A program made the translations under genes and the position numbers. 64,000 nt of DNA from the NCBI GenBank assembly GCA_045837725.1, contig JBEWZL010000003.1, positions 248,001-312,000 on the forward strand. The letters run 5' to 3'. Under the pieces are notes generated by a model that was not told where the DNA came from, searched no databases, and saw only the letters and a program-made list of their open reading frames with translations. The stretch is from Vermamoeba vermiformis. Lineage: Eukaryota; Tubulinea; Echinamoebida. Positions 35,909-47,963 of the stretch are shown here, one piece after another. Position 1 is the stretch's first letter, and every line of letters starts with the position of its first letter.

Positions 35909-38900
35909 ATGATAAGGTTTTCAGCGTTCAAGCCCGTTCAGCCAAGGGATCACGTGAGTTTTCCGCTTGTCAAAATTTAAATTTGGTGAACAATCTTCAT
36001 TTATTCTGTTTGTTATTAACGAATCGCCACAATTGGGCACCTAGAACGATTCCTCTAGGATTAAAGCTTAAATAACGTTGGTTTTGCCCTAGGCGCCCGT
36101 ATCTGGATTGACTAGCAGCGAAGACTCACTTGGAAACACTCGATCTGACGAAGAAATGTCTCAGTCTAGCGATTCAACCAAGGCAGCTGGTTCCGTAGCA
36201 GTACCTAAGCTAGTATTGACGCGTGACAAAGCCTCACTAGATTTGACTTCACCCACAAAACCAGCGGAGAGTCCACGCAAAAGAAAAGTACAGATTATTG
36301 ATATGAACGGACGATCAGCTTCACCAGGAAGACCTTCAAGCCCAGTTTCACTTTATGCACCCTCTTCTCCAACTGCATCTTCAGCATCAACCGCATCTCC
36401 ACCAAGACGACGCAATTCAAATGCTAATTCTCCCACGGCTAGGCCTCGGTCTGAATCAATCGAAAAACGTAAGCCACCGCCATTAATTAATAATGACTCG
36501 TTGAATTTTTGTTGATATTCCTCGTTTTGCCATTGCATCCGAGGCCTTTTATGGCACCATTTAATCGTGCAATAACGAATTCTATCATATTTTTACTCAT
36601 TAATGCGAAATTTATTTGTGGACACAAGAAAATTATTCTTGTTCTGCTAGTTTTACCCAATCCGTTTGCCAACCCATTTTGACGCTGAAAATGAATCGAT
36701 AACTCGGAGCAAAACGCACAAAATATTACGCGTATATCTTATATTACTATTCATGCCTCGTTGAGTCTTTTTTATATCTTTAACTGGTCTTTTTTTTAAT
36801 ACGGATGGGACCGCCAATAATAAAATCTTTCAAAATAACTAACGAATTATGTTATTTAGACATTATTTTGCAAGCTATTGAACAGCAAAATGGCGGAGAC
36901 TACGTTGATTACTTACTAAATGGCCCAGTCGGTGAGTCCCGCGCGATTTCAATAATTGAACAGATCTTACTTAATGGGAATCAAATTTTTATTCATTATC
37001 GAAACAAGCGGAATTTAATTTTCTCTTCATTTTAAATCGATTGGCTCCATTTTAAGCATGAACAAGCTAACCAGATGCGATCCCGATCGATGATCCGAAA
37101 AAGGAAAAAATATCTTGTTTGGCCGAAACAATATTCCATCGATTGAATAGCGGCCTAATCATCGTTTTTATTTTATAGTAAATGTCAAAGAACGAAGAAT
37201 GTTGTATCGAAGCATGAGATCGCAATCCATTTCGTCGGTCGCAGAACAAGGCTCAGAAAGTCCGATTCGATCGGTCTATGACGCGGAAGATGCATATGAA
37301 ATGACACCTAGAACTACTGACAGCACCGGCAGCGCTGAATCTGAATCTGGAAGTGTTCCTTCAAGTTTGGATTCGTCTCAGTCCAATTCACTCTCGTTTG
37401 GCAATAATAACAACAGCGTATTATCCGCACGATCGCATGAAAGAATAGCAATTGCGTTGAATTCACCCGTTCCTCAACGCGTCAACAGAAATAGAAATCA
37501 AACTCAAGATCGCGAACAAATGTTGTCGTCAGTTTTGCGCAGAAGCAATTCAGTACCGTTCTTAAACTCATGGGAATATGGCAATATTGATATCGACTTG
37601 CATTTGCCTTTTGTTGGTACGTTTACCTCCACTTAACACTTTATTGGCGTGGCCTTGCCGATGATATTTTTGGCCTATGAAATACGTGCAATATCAGCAT
37701 CTTCGTAATATTAACGATAGTGTTGTTTTATAGGCTCTGTATATGATTATCTTAGCGACATTTGGGAGCGTAAAGAGGTAGAAATTCATCGCCGCTTCTC
37801 GATCGCCGTTGCCAGACCTGAACCAACGAGCGCTCCTTCAAGTGCGAATGATTTAGGCGATACTATTGGCATAGATGACGCCGTTGATGGTTTAAAGTAA
37901 GTAGCGGGTCAAAGATCGCGTACACATCCCGGACAAATTTGCGAAATCTCAGTGCGTATCAACACAAATCGTTCAATTTACTGATGCGCATTCCGGAATA
38001 CGAGCATTAAGAATGTTTTTAATTACTTTGCTTTATTAAATTGTTAATTTCGTATTTATAGATCCCCGAGCAGAGCGCATCTGACTAACAGCAAGGCTCA
38101 GCTAACCGTCAGCGACCTCTATGGCGAAAAAGTTATTGCTGGAACTAAGCAACAACTCTTGGAGATGCTTACGGATAATAACGTTGGTAAGTTAAACGTT
38201 TATACGACGCACAAAATTTAATAGTTTGATAAATTGCATAAATTCTTGCGTTATTTCCATTTATAGAAAGAGAGTTGCAAATATTTCTCTTAAAGTTATG
38301 TCTTTGAGTATTCTTTAATTTCTACTCCTCGGGATTCTCTGATCCAATTAAATTTTTATCGATCTGCAACATTTTTGAATTTAATCGAGTTTTCAACTTT
38401 GGATCTAGCGAGGCCTGTAGCTCATTAATTCTTTTAGACTCTGAGTACCTCGACGTCTTCATCGCCACTCACAAGTCATGGATCAAGTCCTTGGAGTTGC
38501 TGAAATTTTTGATTAATGTTTTCTACAACCCCACGCCTCGAACTTTGACTTCTAATAATACTTTGGCTCAAGAAGAGAAGCTTATTCAATTAAGGTGCGT
38601 ATTTTAAGTCAAAATAATAGAAAATAATATTATTAGACCAGTTCCCAATGAAAAGATATGACGTTTTGATTTTCGGGTGTTGTACTAATCGCACTTTGTA
38701 TTTATAGAGTTATTAATGTGATGAAAAAGTGGCTTAGAATGTTTTTCTATGATTTTACGCATAAAGAGCTCAATCAGGCGATGAATGAGTTCATTAAGAA
38801 ATTAAAAGAAGGAGAAGCTTTGCCTCCTGATGCACCAAGCTGGGCTCAATTCTTAATCAACGCCTATCGAGCAGCGAGAAAGAAGGTACGTTTTATTATT

Positions 38901-40477
38901 TAAATTCCGCGCTGAATTTAAAATTCGGTTCAATTTCGGATCTTGCTTCATTTGGCTTATTTTAAATTATTTAGGAGGACGATATTAACGAAGATACAAC
39001 TGCTGAAGATCCCGATGCACCAACATCTTTTACTCCTAAAGTGGTAAGTTTTCAGATGCGTTCGCGTACTAGAATAAAAAAAAAATTCAAATTTACTAAC
39101 GAATATTCTTAATTATTATAGCGAGATATGACCAAGCTGAATTTTGTCGATTTGAACCCCAGAGAGGTCGCTCGTCAATTGTCTCTGATCCACTTCAAAA
39201 TGTTCGCTAAGATCCGTCGCCAACACATCTTCGACTCAGCTGTGCATAACAAGTTCGGTCCTGATAACCCTTTGACCGAGATTTCTCAATTCTCGCAGCG
39301 AATATCCAACTGGTAAGTAGTTTGAAACGGGATCGAGCGCCAGTCCCAAAACATTGCTAAGTTGTATTTATTAGGGTTGCTACCGAAATTCTGATGACTC
39401 CTCACGTTAAGAAGCAACGAACTATCACCATTAATCACTTCATTACAATTTTGATGGTAAGTACAAAGCCAGATCGAGCGTCGCGTTAAAACAAGCTTTT
39501 CTAATGAAAATTTAATCTTAGAAACTCTTGGAAATGAATAATTATCATGGTGCTATGGATGTTTTCGTTGGCCTTCAAAATCCTAACGTTGAGAGACTCA
39601 AGCGCAGTTGGTTGGTAAGTTTTTTATTAGCGTTTCTTCCAAATTAGGAAAATTTCAGTCTGGATTAGTCAATATAAGCGAATAACATCCTATTCATGGT
39701 CTAATCGTCTATTTTAGGCCGTTGACCGCAAGTTGCTTGAAAAGTACAAAGAAGTTCAAGAGCTCATGAATCCAGTACGCAGCTGGGGTAACTTGCGAAA
39801 ACAAATCGAAGCATCCACGCCTCCTTTCTTGGTGCCTCCTGGTAAGCCAACGAAGCACTATTTTTATACCCTAAAGCATTTCTCTAATCAAATTTATTTT
39901 TTTCAGCGATCTGGTTGCGCGATCTGCTCGGTATTATGGAGGGCAATCCATCGTACTTGGATGACTCCGCTGTCGACAAAGAGAACAAGACACTCAACTT
40001 CGACAAATTGCGCTTGACTGCCGCTGTTTACAAGCGAGTCTCTGACTGTCAATTTGCCAACTACAAGTTCGTGCCTGTTAAAATCGTTCAAGTACGTCTA
40101 TTGCCATAATAATTATACTGCGAGTGGTTGCTAATATGAGCTGCTTATAGGACTATTTGATGAAGACTATGGTCCTTTCAGAGCACGAGATTGAAGCGTC
40201 CGCTGCTAATGCCAAGCAATACGAAGCCGTGAGTTCATCTTCGAGCTCGAGCAGCTACAGCATTTCATTCAGTCCTGCGTCGATCAAAAAGGCCACGGAG
40301 AAAGCGAAGGAAAAGGCTATGTTGAAGGCTGAAAAGCTCAAGAAGAAGATTGAAAAACTTGGCAGCGACGCTTCTCCTCGACGACTGTTGCGCTCTTCGA
40401 TCAGTTCTAGCGATAAAGAAGCACGCGTTGATAAGAAGAAGCGATCATCAAGCTTCGAGAAACCCAAGCCGAAGTAG
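35909..40477 (+). CDS. Ras guanine nucleotide exchange factor (REM plus CDC25 domains)
   Basis: The start is placed at the ATG at 35909 because its frame runs into a donor at 35954 and joins in phase to the Ser-rich exon at 36092. Other starts are possible. The N-terminal third is disordered and Ser/Pro-rich (SPTASSASTASPPRR). A REM/RasGEF-N domain spans about 38100-38900: DSEYLDVFIATHKSWIKSLE, then RVINVMKKWLRMFFYDFTHK. The catalytic CDC25 domain spans about 39128-40190: LNFVDLNPREVARQLSLIHF, VATEILMTPHVKKQRTITIN, NNYHGAMDVFVGLQNPNVER, and PAIWLRDLLGIMEGNPSYLD. The tail is Ser-rich with a Lys/Glu helix. It would load GTP on a Ras-family GTPase. Many such exchange factors occur in amoebozoans. 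No kinase, cyclic-nucleotide or RhoGAP domain was seen. Confidence 0.9.
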
Positions 40478-41001
40478 ATTCGGTCAAGCGGATCTAAGTA
40501 CGATCCGTTACAACACTTAATTTATTTGTAATATGGAAATGCCTTTGTAAGGCATTTGATACAGTAGCGTGGAACGACAAAGTTAATAATAACATGTACA
40601 TAGTTTGAATATTAGTAGCGATATAATAATAAGTCTAACCAAAAAAAACCAAACCATGATTCTAATAGGAATCAAAGTGTAAAATATTGTGAATAAATCG
40701 ATTCCTCTTAACATAAAGAGCTTATTGTATTAATAATAACAGTTCAACTTGACTCACAAAACTAGATCCGGCTACATAACATTACTCAGGAATCTTTTGC
40801 AATTGAGCAGCTCACGTAGCATAAAGAAGATAACGACAATTCTAATCTGCGTTGGATCGATCGAATGAAATTTCCAACGCGAAGCAGTTGCTGATTGGCC
40901 CAGTCGGTTGATATGAACTGGATCCCATTTCCTTTCAGTTAAATCGTAGTAAAAAGTTCTTGCTTAGTTTAGAGTCAATAGCATCAAATTGTGCATTAAC
41001 T
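40478..41001. other. Convergent 3' region, no gene seen
   Basis: The stretch lies between the stop of RasGEF (plus) and the stop of the membrane F-box gene (minus). It is AT-rich and fits two untranslated 3' ends. An open frame on the minus strand at 40935-41213 overlaps the last F-box exon in another frame and looks like a shadow. Confidence 0.5.
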
Positions 41002-42726
41002 TTATTGTACACAACATCCACGTCCACCAGATCTAGGTGCGCGCATTTCTTCTCTCCCTCGCAGCACTTCAATGCGGTCTTGCAGCTTTTTAATTTTTGG
41101 CATATAATAGCCATTAATTTCGGATATTTTGCGATTATATCTTTCGTGCAAGTCCTTTTGACTGAAGGGTTTGAATTCCAACAAGTACTGGCAAAATCGT
41201 TCAACGAATCCAAAAAAAACTCTGATCAGGCAAACTACTGATAGAAAAGTTGCTATTAATTTGCCTATTTGAAATAGGGCCCAAAATATGTACAATATGA
41301 AGCACTGCATCGTCACTGTTGGCAGGCAGAAAAGATAATCGTCGCGAACGCCTGTATCCACAACAACTACGAATTAAACGATTAATAATGAATAATACTC
41401 AAATTAATATGCATATTTTCATCGATTTATATATAGAAGTAAAACTAGACCGAGGATCGTTATTATTATCAAGATTTTTGGGCGACGACGGATCCAACAT
41501 CTTTTGTTGTTCGCTATTATAGCTATATTATATATCAATAGACTTACGATCAAATGATTCAAATGTTTTCCTCGAACTAAAGCCCCAGCAAGTCACAGGC
41601 ATGTTTCGCCAACATGAAAATCGTTCAACGAACCCAATAAATAACTCAGCAGGCAATTGAAATGTGAATATAGTCAGCTTGGCTATGAATATAGTCACTG
41701 GCTTTAAGAATAGGGCAATTAATATGCAGCATACGAGTGCCGCAATCTTGCGCCGATGATCTGAGGCTCTTTTTTGCTTCAAATATTCTCTATCGTGGAC
41801 AAATGTTTTCTAAAAATAGCAATATATTAATATATAAGGAGATATTATAAGGAGATGTCAATTCGTACCTCAACTCGAGTTGTTTCGAGTTTTTGGATGC
41901 GATTATGTAGTTCGTTGATTTGAGCCATAGTCCGTGCCTTCTTTTCTTCTGGCATTAAATACCGCTTTAAAAACTTCTTTTTATAACAACAGTCTTCAGG
42001 CTCGGGCGGAGGTAGTGCTACAATTTTTGAAGTCAAATTGGATTCGCTCGAGCAGAAATGGTTCAATTTGAATAAATTGTTGAAATTCTGACTTACGTTT
42101 GTAAGGTTCACTTTCAAAAGGATCCTCAACTTCTACTGTAGCTGGTATTGCATGTTTCCATTCGGCCTTGTTGTAAAGACCTTTCCAAAACAGATCTTCT
42201 TGCAGCAAAAGAAAAAATCCTCTAACAATAAATAAATTAATAAAAATGATCGTTCATGATTTGGTTTATTTCTTGGGTCAAGATTAATTTTTTAAATTCC
42301 AAAAAAAGAATTAAGTTACCTGCTGCTTGCTTGAAGAGTAAGAGCTTCTTTCCACGACAAATAATTAGATAAATGTGCTAATAATTCATTCGGCAAGCAA
42401 TAAAATAATCCTAAGCTCGTTTCTGTATTAACGGATTGGCGTTTTCCGGTCAATTCAAAGTGCCCGTAGTGCAATAATTTCGGCTTTTTCTTCCAATTAT
42501 CAGGGTCTAATGACTCAGAGACTTTATCATATGCTTTGCCAATTTGCATCGCGGCGCCGAACCCGCTGAATATAACTTTGACCAGCGGATCTTTTAGTAT
42601 TGCTGGCTTTTCTTTCTTTTCTTTCTTCTTTTTATCTTTCTTGTCTTTACTATTTTTACGAGGACTAAAAGCGCCATTATATTTGTTGTCATTATTGTCC
42701 TCGTCTTTGCCTTGTGTTTGACCCAT
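41002..42726 (-). CDS. F-box protein with two hydrophobic segments and C-terminal CaaX box
   Basis: The start is at 42726 (MGQTQGKDEDNNDN), with a Lys-rich stretch after it. The F-box is clear: LFYCLPNELLAHLSNYLSWK, then ALTLQASS joined to GFFLLLQEDLFWKGLYNKAE. A coiled segment follows (AQINELHNRIQKLETTRVE). The next exon has a hydrophobic segment (KIAALVCCILIALFLKPVTI), then FIGFVERFSCW. A donor at 41547 (GATC/GTAAGT) joins in phase to an acceptor before 41351. That adds a second, similar hydrophobic block (FILYIFWALFQIGKLIATFL, then VFFGFVERFCQYLLEF), an amphipathic helix and the end GGRGCCVQ. The last four residues are a CaaX prenylation signal. Without that splice the protein stops at 41528. 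The likely role is a membrane-bound SCF receptor. Confidence 0.75.
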
Positions 42727-43202
42727 TTAGCGGGCAGTGTGAAAATTAAAAAAATCAGCCAACTCGCTCATTTTATGCAATTCTGAAACATTAAGACCAA
42801 GACCACTTAATGACAATATGATGGCTATATTAATATGACAACGAGCGTGAACATAGTTCCAGAGCCACACCAAAGTCAATCCGATCGAATATCAGATTTT
42901 TTACCTTCTCGTTTCATCAGGTTACTAGTAATTATTTAATATGTGTTATGTTGCTGAGCCGAGAGCGGAATTTTATGGCTTCCTATTCAGCATTTCAGTC
43001 AAATCTGAAATTTTCAAATGTCCCTTTCTGTATTCTTGCGCGGGTCTGATGTGCTGCAATTTATCACTAATTTTCCTCATAATTTCGCGAAAGTAGGCCT
43101 TAACACGGCGACCTGTCAATTTGATTGTGATTCGCCGTGTTGTGCGAACACAGCGCCAAAAACAATAAAAAGATTTTTCATTTTCATTCACGCGCAGTTC
43201 AA
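42727..43202. promoter_or_regulatory. Divergent intergenic region, F-box / Argonaute
   Basis: The 476-bp region lies between two outward-facing start codons and presumably holds both promoters. No specific element is supported. Its right end contains an open frame that runs antisense-like into the Argonaute N-terminal exon and was not accepted. Confidence 0.4.
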
Positions 43203-46200
43203 ATGTCCACAAGAGGATATAGTAATAACAATAGAGGAGGCCGTGGAGGTTATAATAATAATAACCGCGGCTCCAATAACAACAGAGGAGATCAACAGCA
43301 AGGTCGATCACACCAAGGAGGACGGCAGAACAACCCCGATAACAATTACAGTGGCAGTGCTGGCCGCCAAGGAGGCGGTTATAACAATAACAATAGCAAT
43401 CGCGATAATAGAGGCTCGCGTGGAGGAGATCGAGGTCGTGGACGAGGCGGATCTCAAAGAGGAGGTCACGGCGGGGCTCATGGTAATTATATTCATATAT
43501 TTATAGTTTTTAAACAACGTAATAGCGACAATCAAGCTTTCCTAGAAATTCTTGGCCCTTCCTGATCAGAGAACTAATTCAATTACAGATAAGATACTTA
43601 CTTTGAAGCCGACTGACGGCAATTTGCTCGCCAATTATTTTAAGATGCACCTTAATCTTGGAAGCAGGGCTGTATACCGCCATGGAATCGATTTTCAGGT
43701 TAGTTCGCCTTACGATCTCCTGTACAAAAATATCTTTTGATTAATTTCTTAATATAGGGTGAAGACAGTCGCTTCGTGCGTCGTAAAATAATTCAGCAAA
43801 TATTAATAGATAATTATGGAGCTGATCTGCCCAAAGGTATTAATAATTCTGTTCCAAATATACCGTTAGTTTAACGCTTTTTATGTAGTCGAAGCCTCCA
43901 TATTATTCGATGATACTGTTATATATTCGCCGTCGCCTTTGAAGGTCGAACAAAACGTCGATCTGCAAGTCAAAGTTGGCAACAAAACCTACACGGTCAA
44001 GATCGCATCCATGACGCAAGTCAAGGGTGCTGATCCACAACTGCTCAATATTATCTTCAATAAGGCATTGCAAGCACTTAATTTGCAACGCATTGGCCGT
44101 GGTTTCTATGAGAAGAGAGAGCTAGATCTGTCAGCCTTCCCGAAGTCGAAAGCTGAATTGCAAATATTTCCGGGCTATCACACCGAGGTCTTGAGCAAGT
44201 TAGTGGCAAGCCAACGAGACGTGATGAGCTTAGTCAACATCGATCCTATTTCTAAAGTCATTTGTAAAGGTAAAACTGCGTGGTACGCAATAACTTCAAC
44301 GTACTAATTTTGCGCTAGATACCGTTGCCGATGTGTTCTATGACATTCAAGGCGACGACGCTTGGACCACTGACACGAGAAGGCAAGCTAACAAAGAATT
44401 GATCGGCCAGGTCGTGTACACCAGGTACTACAATTTATCACTTGAATCAGATCCAATTTTCGAAGCATTTGAAAACCACGTGCAAACACAATTCTTTTCT
44501 TAATAAGCTCGTGCCCTTTGCCATTCAATGGAATAACTTTAATTCTTTAGTTACAACTTCCAGACGTACACTATTGAAGGCATCGACTACAGCAAAAACG
44601 CGCTTTCGAAGTTCATCCGTCGAAACAGAAAGACGAACAAAGACGAAGAAATAACGTTCGTTGATTACTACAAGGAGAGCAAGGGCATTAATATCAAGTG
44701 GCCTAAACTCGTCTTGCTCAAAGCAAAAGGACCTCACCGCAGCAGAATTTACTTGATCCCGGAGTTGTGTTTGCTGACTGACATGTAAGTCACTCCTTGT
44801 GGCATTTAGACGTGTTAATTAATATGCTTCAAGTACGCCTGAAGCTCGTCGTGATCTGCCTAGAATTTGCAGTGTCAAGCCACCCGAGAGAATGACACGC
44901 ATCAAAGAACTGCCTGCGCTGTTGCTGAAATCTCCCAACGCGAAGAAAATTCTTGACAGTTTTGGCGTTCAAGTTGAAGCTGACCCCGTGTCAGTGCCGT
45001 CTAAAACTCTTGACCCACCAAGACTGCTCACGCCAACTAAGTCATTCGAATACGATGGTAAATACACGTGGTTGTTTTTTAGGCACTTGGCTAATTGAAT
45101 CTTTTAGGTGCGTTCGGCGCGGGGCTTGGCAAAGACTTTGCATTCAATTACGAAAAATCACGTGCCCTCAACATCATTGTGACATACGACGATGAGCAGG
45201 CTTGCAGAAATCTCGTCGATTATTACGTGAAAGAGATTGGCTCGCAGCTCAAAGACAAGAAATCTCCCGTTGTGATGGGCAAGATTGAATACAGAGCGAT
45301 CAACACTAAGAACAGAGAATTTCATTCGCCGGCCCTGACCAAGATACTCACCGAAAACAAGATCACGGACATGACGAGCATTCTTTACTTGAACTTTCTT
45401 GCAGAACAAACGAATGAACAAGCAGAACTACGAGACCTTGAAAGAGTTTTGCATTAACAAGGGCATCATTCATCAGAACATCGACGCGAGGTAAGTGTCA
45501 CACAATAAATGGTCTTAAAAGCTATTTACTAATACCCTATTAGTAACAGCAAGCACCAGGGTCCTGGAGGTGCGACTGTTGTCTCGAACATTATGGTACG
45601 GACTTTTCTCGACGTCCTAAATAGACTTGACACTGACGCCATTATTTCTTAGAAACAAATCGTAAACAAGTTTGGACACCTTTGTTGGTGGTCTTCAATT
45701 CACGCCATTGATCCTGTCTTCAAGAACAAAACACTCATGTTCATCGGCATTGACGTGCATCACGCTAAGAAAATGTACGTACCGTGGTGTCATTATTGAT
45801 TAGTATCTTATTTAAGCTCTATTTAGCTTTGAAGACAATGCAGATGACGAGAAGAAGGTCTACAGACAACGTCGCTCCATTGGTGCCTTCACTGCAACGA
45901 TCATCACACCAAACGGAACTTACTTGACGGCATCAGCTGTCAACCCTCACCACGTAAGTCATTTTGACAATGCTCATGGCAGAATCATTCGCTAATGATG
46001 TGTTTTTAGGCCCGTCGTGAGCTGATCAGTCGAGGTGACGACACTTCATCTGTTGCTTCAGGCAAGAGCAACAAATCACAAGATGATGAAGAAGAGTTAG
46101 CAGCTAAAGAAGTCCTTGGAGTACGTGCGCTCTTGTCATTATTAACTCCGGTGCTAATTGTTGGTCTTGCAGGGCATTGGCTACATGAAAGAAAACGCCT

Positions 46201-46436
46201 TGAAGAACTTTATTGACAAAACAATGGCCAAACACAACGTCAAGCCTGATTTCATCTTCGTGTATCGTGATGGTGTTGCTGAAAGTCAGTTAAATCAAGT
46301 CGTAAGTTACATGTCGTTTTTTAAGTGAAGAATCACAAATGTGTATTGTAAAATTAAGTTTTTGTTTTTTTTTTTTTGAAAAATGTTTTTTTTTTTTTTT
46401 TTTTTTTTTTTTTATTATTTATTTTTTTAAATTTTA

Positions 46437-46480
<44 letters not shown>

Positions 46481-47029
46481 CGACACGTGTCAAGTGTCAA
46501 GTTTTGACTTTTCTAACAACCGTGCAGAAGCAACACGAAGTCAAACAAGTGCGCGAGGCATGCACCACTGCCGCGCTCACTTACATGGTCGTTCAAAAAC
46601 GCATCAGCACTCGTTTCTTAGTCCAAACTAAGGACGGTCAAGTTGGCAATCCCGCGCCAGGCACGCTTGTTGAAGAGTTCAAGTCCCCAGTGCACGATGA
46701 CTTTTACTTAATTTCACTGAAAAACTCTATCAGTAAGTACTACTCGGCAAGTTTATTATAGTCTATATACTAATATTATGCTACTTTAACTAGGCACTGT
46801 TAAACCGGTTCGTTATATCGTAGTTGAAGACGACAAAAAAGTTACTCGAAAAACGTTACAACAAATGACACACAACTTGTGCTATTTGTATCCTAACTGG
46901 GCCGATGCTATCAAACTGCCCTCTCCTACTCAACTCGCGCACAAACTCGCGTTCTTGGTTGGTGAGAACCTTAAAGTTGACAACCCGGATGTGCACGAGA
47001 ACTTATTCAAGACCTATTATTACCTTTAA
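43203..47029 (+). CDS. Piwi-clade Argonaute protein
   Basis: The ATG is at 43203. Exon 1 encodes an Arg/Gly/Asn-rich arm (MSTRGYSNNNRGGRGGYNNN). The N and linker region follows (LKPTDGNLLANYFKMHLNLG). The PAZ domain has VDYYKESKGINIKWPKL and SSRIYLIPELCLLTDM, the Piwi-type form. MID lies about 45110-45480. The PIWI RNase H fold has GHLCWWSSIHAIDPVF, FIGIDVHHAKK (first Asp), [14 protein letters not shown] (candidate Glu finger), VYRDGVAESQLNQV (second Asp) and PTQLAHKLAFLVGE (His). It ends in KTYYYL, like animal Piwi. The DEDH set needed for slicing appears complete. A Ser/Asp/Glu-rich insert of about 40 residues (about 46030-46115) sits in PIWI. An intron at 46302-46527 holds a poly(T)/poly(A) inverted repeat. 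Role: small-RNA-guided silencing. Confidence 0.94.
46386..46479. repeat. Poly(T)-poly(A) inverted repeat inside an Argonaute intron
   Basis: A run of 28 T (46386-46413) is followed by an AT-rich spacer and a run of 37 A (46443-46479). A shorter T run precedes it at 46366-46377. The transcript could fold into a long U-A hairpin between donor 46302 and acceptor 46527. Run lengths may be imprecise because such tracts sequence poorly. Confidence 0.9.
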
Positions 47030-47200
47030 TACATGACCATTATGTAGCTCGATCGGAGCATATATTTTACTTTTTTTGCAGTTGTAGATAGGCACTTCAA
47101 ATTACGACCTTAAATAAAGTCAAGATTTTTCTTTTGAGTCGTTCGCTGTCAATAAAATTTAGTTTTAAATTCATTTATTATTATACGATCAAGTCACACC

Positions 47201-47484
47201 ATGTCAGTAGTAGACGATGTCGATATTCGCGAGGAGAGTACGTCTAAGTACCAACCCGATCAGGATCCTTCGTTAACGTTTGTGATGTAGGAATGAAGAT
47301 GCTGATGCATATTAGCGGCAAAGATGGTTATGATGTATTGATGCCCGCAATACGCTACGAAGAATTAATTAAGGAAAAGAAGGAAAACCAGATCAGAGAT
47401 TCTGTCTTTAATTTGAAATTGAAATATTTGTTATTAATTGTAATTACGATAACTATTGCTATTGTAGTGTTTAAAATTATTTAA
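47201..47484 (+). CDS. Tail-anchored microprotein, about 76 residues
   Basis: Exon 1 (47201-47237, MSVVDDVDIREE) joins through a 52-bp intron (GTACGT donor; acceptor TAG at 47287-47289) to a second exon with no break in frame. The product is MKMLMHISGKDGYDVLMPAI, YEELIKEKKENQIRD, then one C-terminal hydrophobic span LKYLLLIVITITIAIVVF and the short tail KII. There is no signal peptide. One C-terminal span with a charged cytosolic head is the layout of tail-anchored proteins inserted post-translationally. I do not recognise a family. It lies 171 bp after the Argonaute stop on the same strand. Confidence 0.65.
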
Positions 47485-47674
47485 CTATTTATAATATTCG
47501 GAGTGATTGGATTGGGTAAAGAACTCTTTAAGCGAACACAGCTTCGTTTCATAAGATTCATCGTAAGCATTTTAATATATTTACAGTTTATTTATGGCTA
47601 TCCTATCTATTTACAAAAAAATTATGCAAAAAGCGAGAATTGCAATTAGATCCGACTAACTCCGCGACTAGCCT

Positions 47675-47963
47675 TTACTTCCAGCTCATCGAGAACAAAC
47701 CACGATTTCCGGATAAAGATTTTCGACGATTCTCTTTGTAGCCCTGCTGCAGCTTGCTCAAGCCAGATTTCTCGTCGTACTTGCTTTGAGATTTGGATTT
47801 CTTAAGACCGACAGGGCTTTCTGGAGCTTTCTTCTATTATGCGTAAGAGATTAGCACCAGTTTTCTCGTTTCAAAAGGTTCTATGTAGATTATATCGCTG
47901 AATTACTTACTGTGTCCTCTTCGACGACGATCTTGTTCTTTTTGCTTTTCTTTTTCCAATCCA
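47675..47963 (-). CDS. Small basic protein of unknown function, two exons
   Basis: Starting at 47963, exon 1 encodes MDWKKKSKKNKIVVEEDT up to a GTAAGT donor. An acceptor at 47834-47835 leads to exon 2: KKAPESPVGLKKSKSQSKYD, then GLSKLQQGYKENRRKSLSGN and the end FSMSWK. The product is about 70 residues, rich in Lys and Ser, and likely disordered. A nuclear or RNA-bound role would fit the charge but is a guess. It converges on the tail-anchored gene with a 190-bp gap. The splice junction keeps frame, which supports the model. I do not recognise the family. Confidence 0.6.

Noticed and set aside
40935-41213. Minus-strand frame with Cys/Lys-rich sequence near the F-box gene end
   Set aside because: It overlaps, in another frame, the exon that joins in phase to the F-box gene and ends in a CaaX box. 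No independent splice context was found.
43018-43506. Alternative plus-strand frame overlapping the Argonaute N-terminus
   Set aside because: The overlapping frame with the RGG arm joins in phase to the N domain. The alternative has Ile/Thr-rich shadow composition.
46386-46479. Possible retroposed element with poly(A) tail
   Set aside because: The A run has no SINE- or LINE-like body next to it and no target-site duplication was seen. It is better described as an intronic inverted homopolymer repeat.
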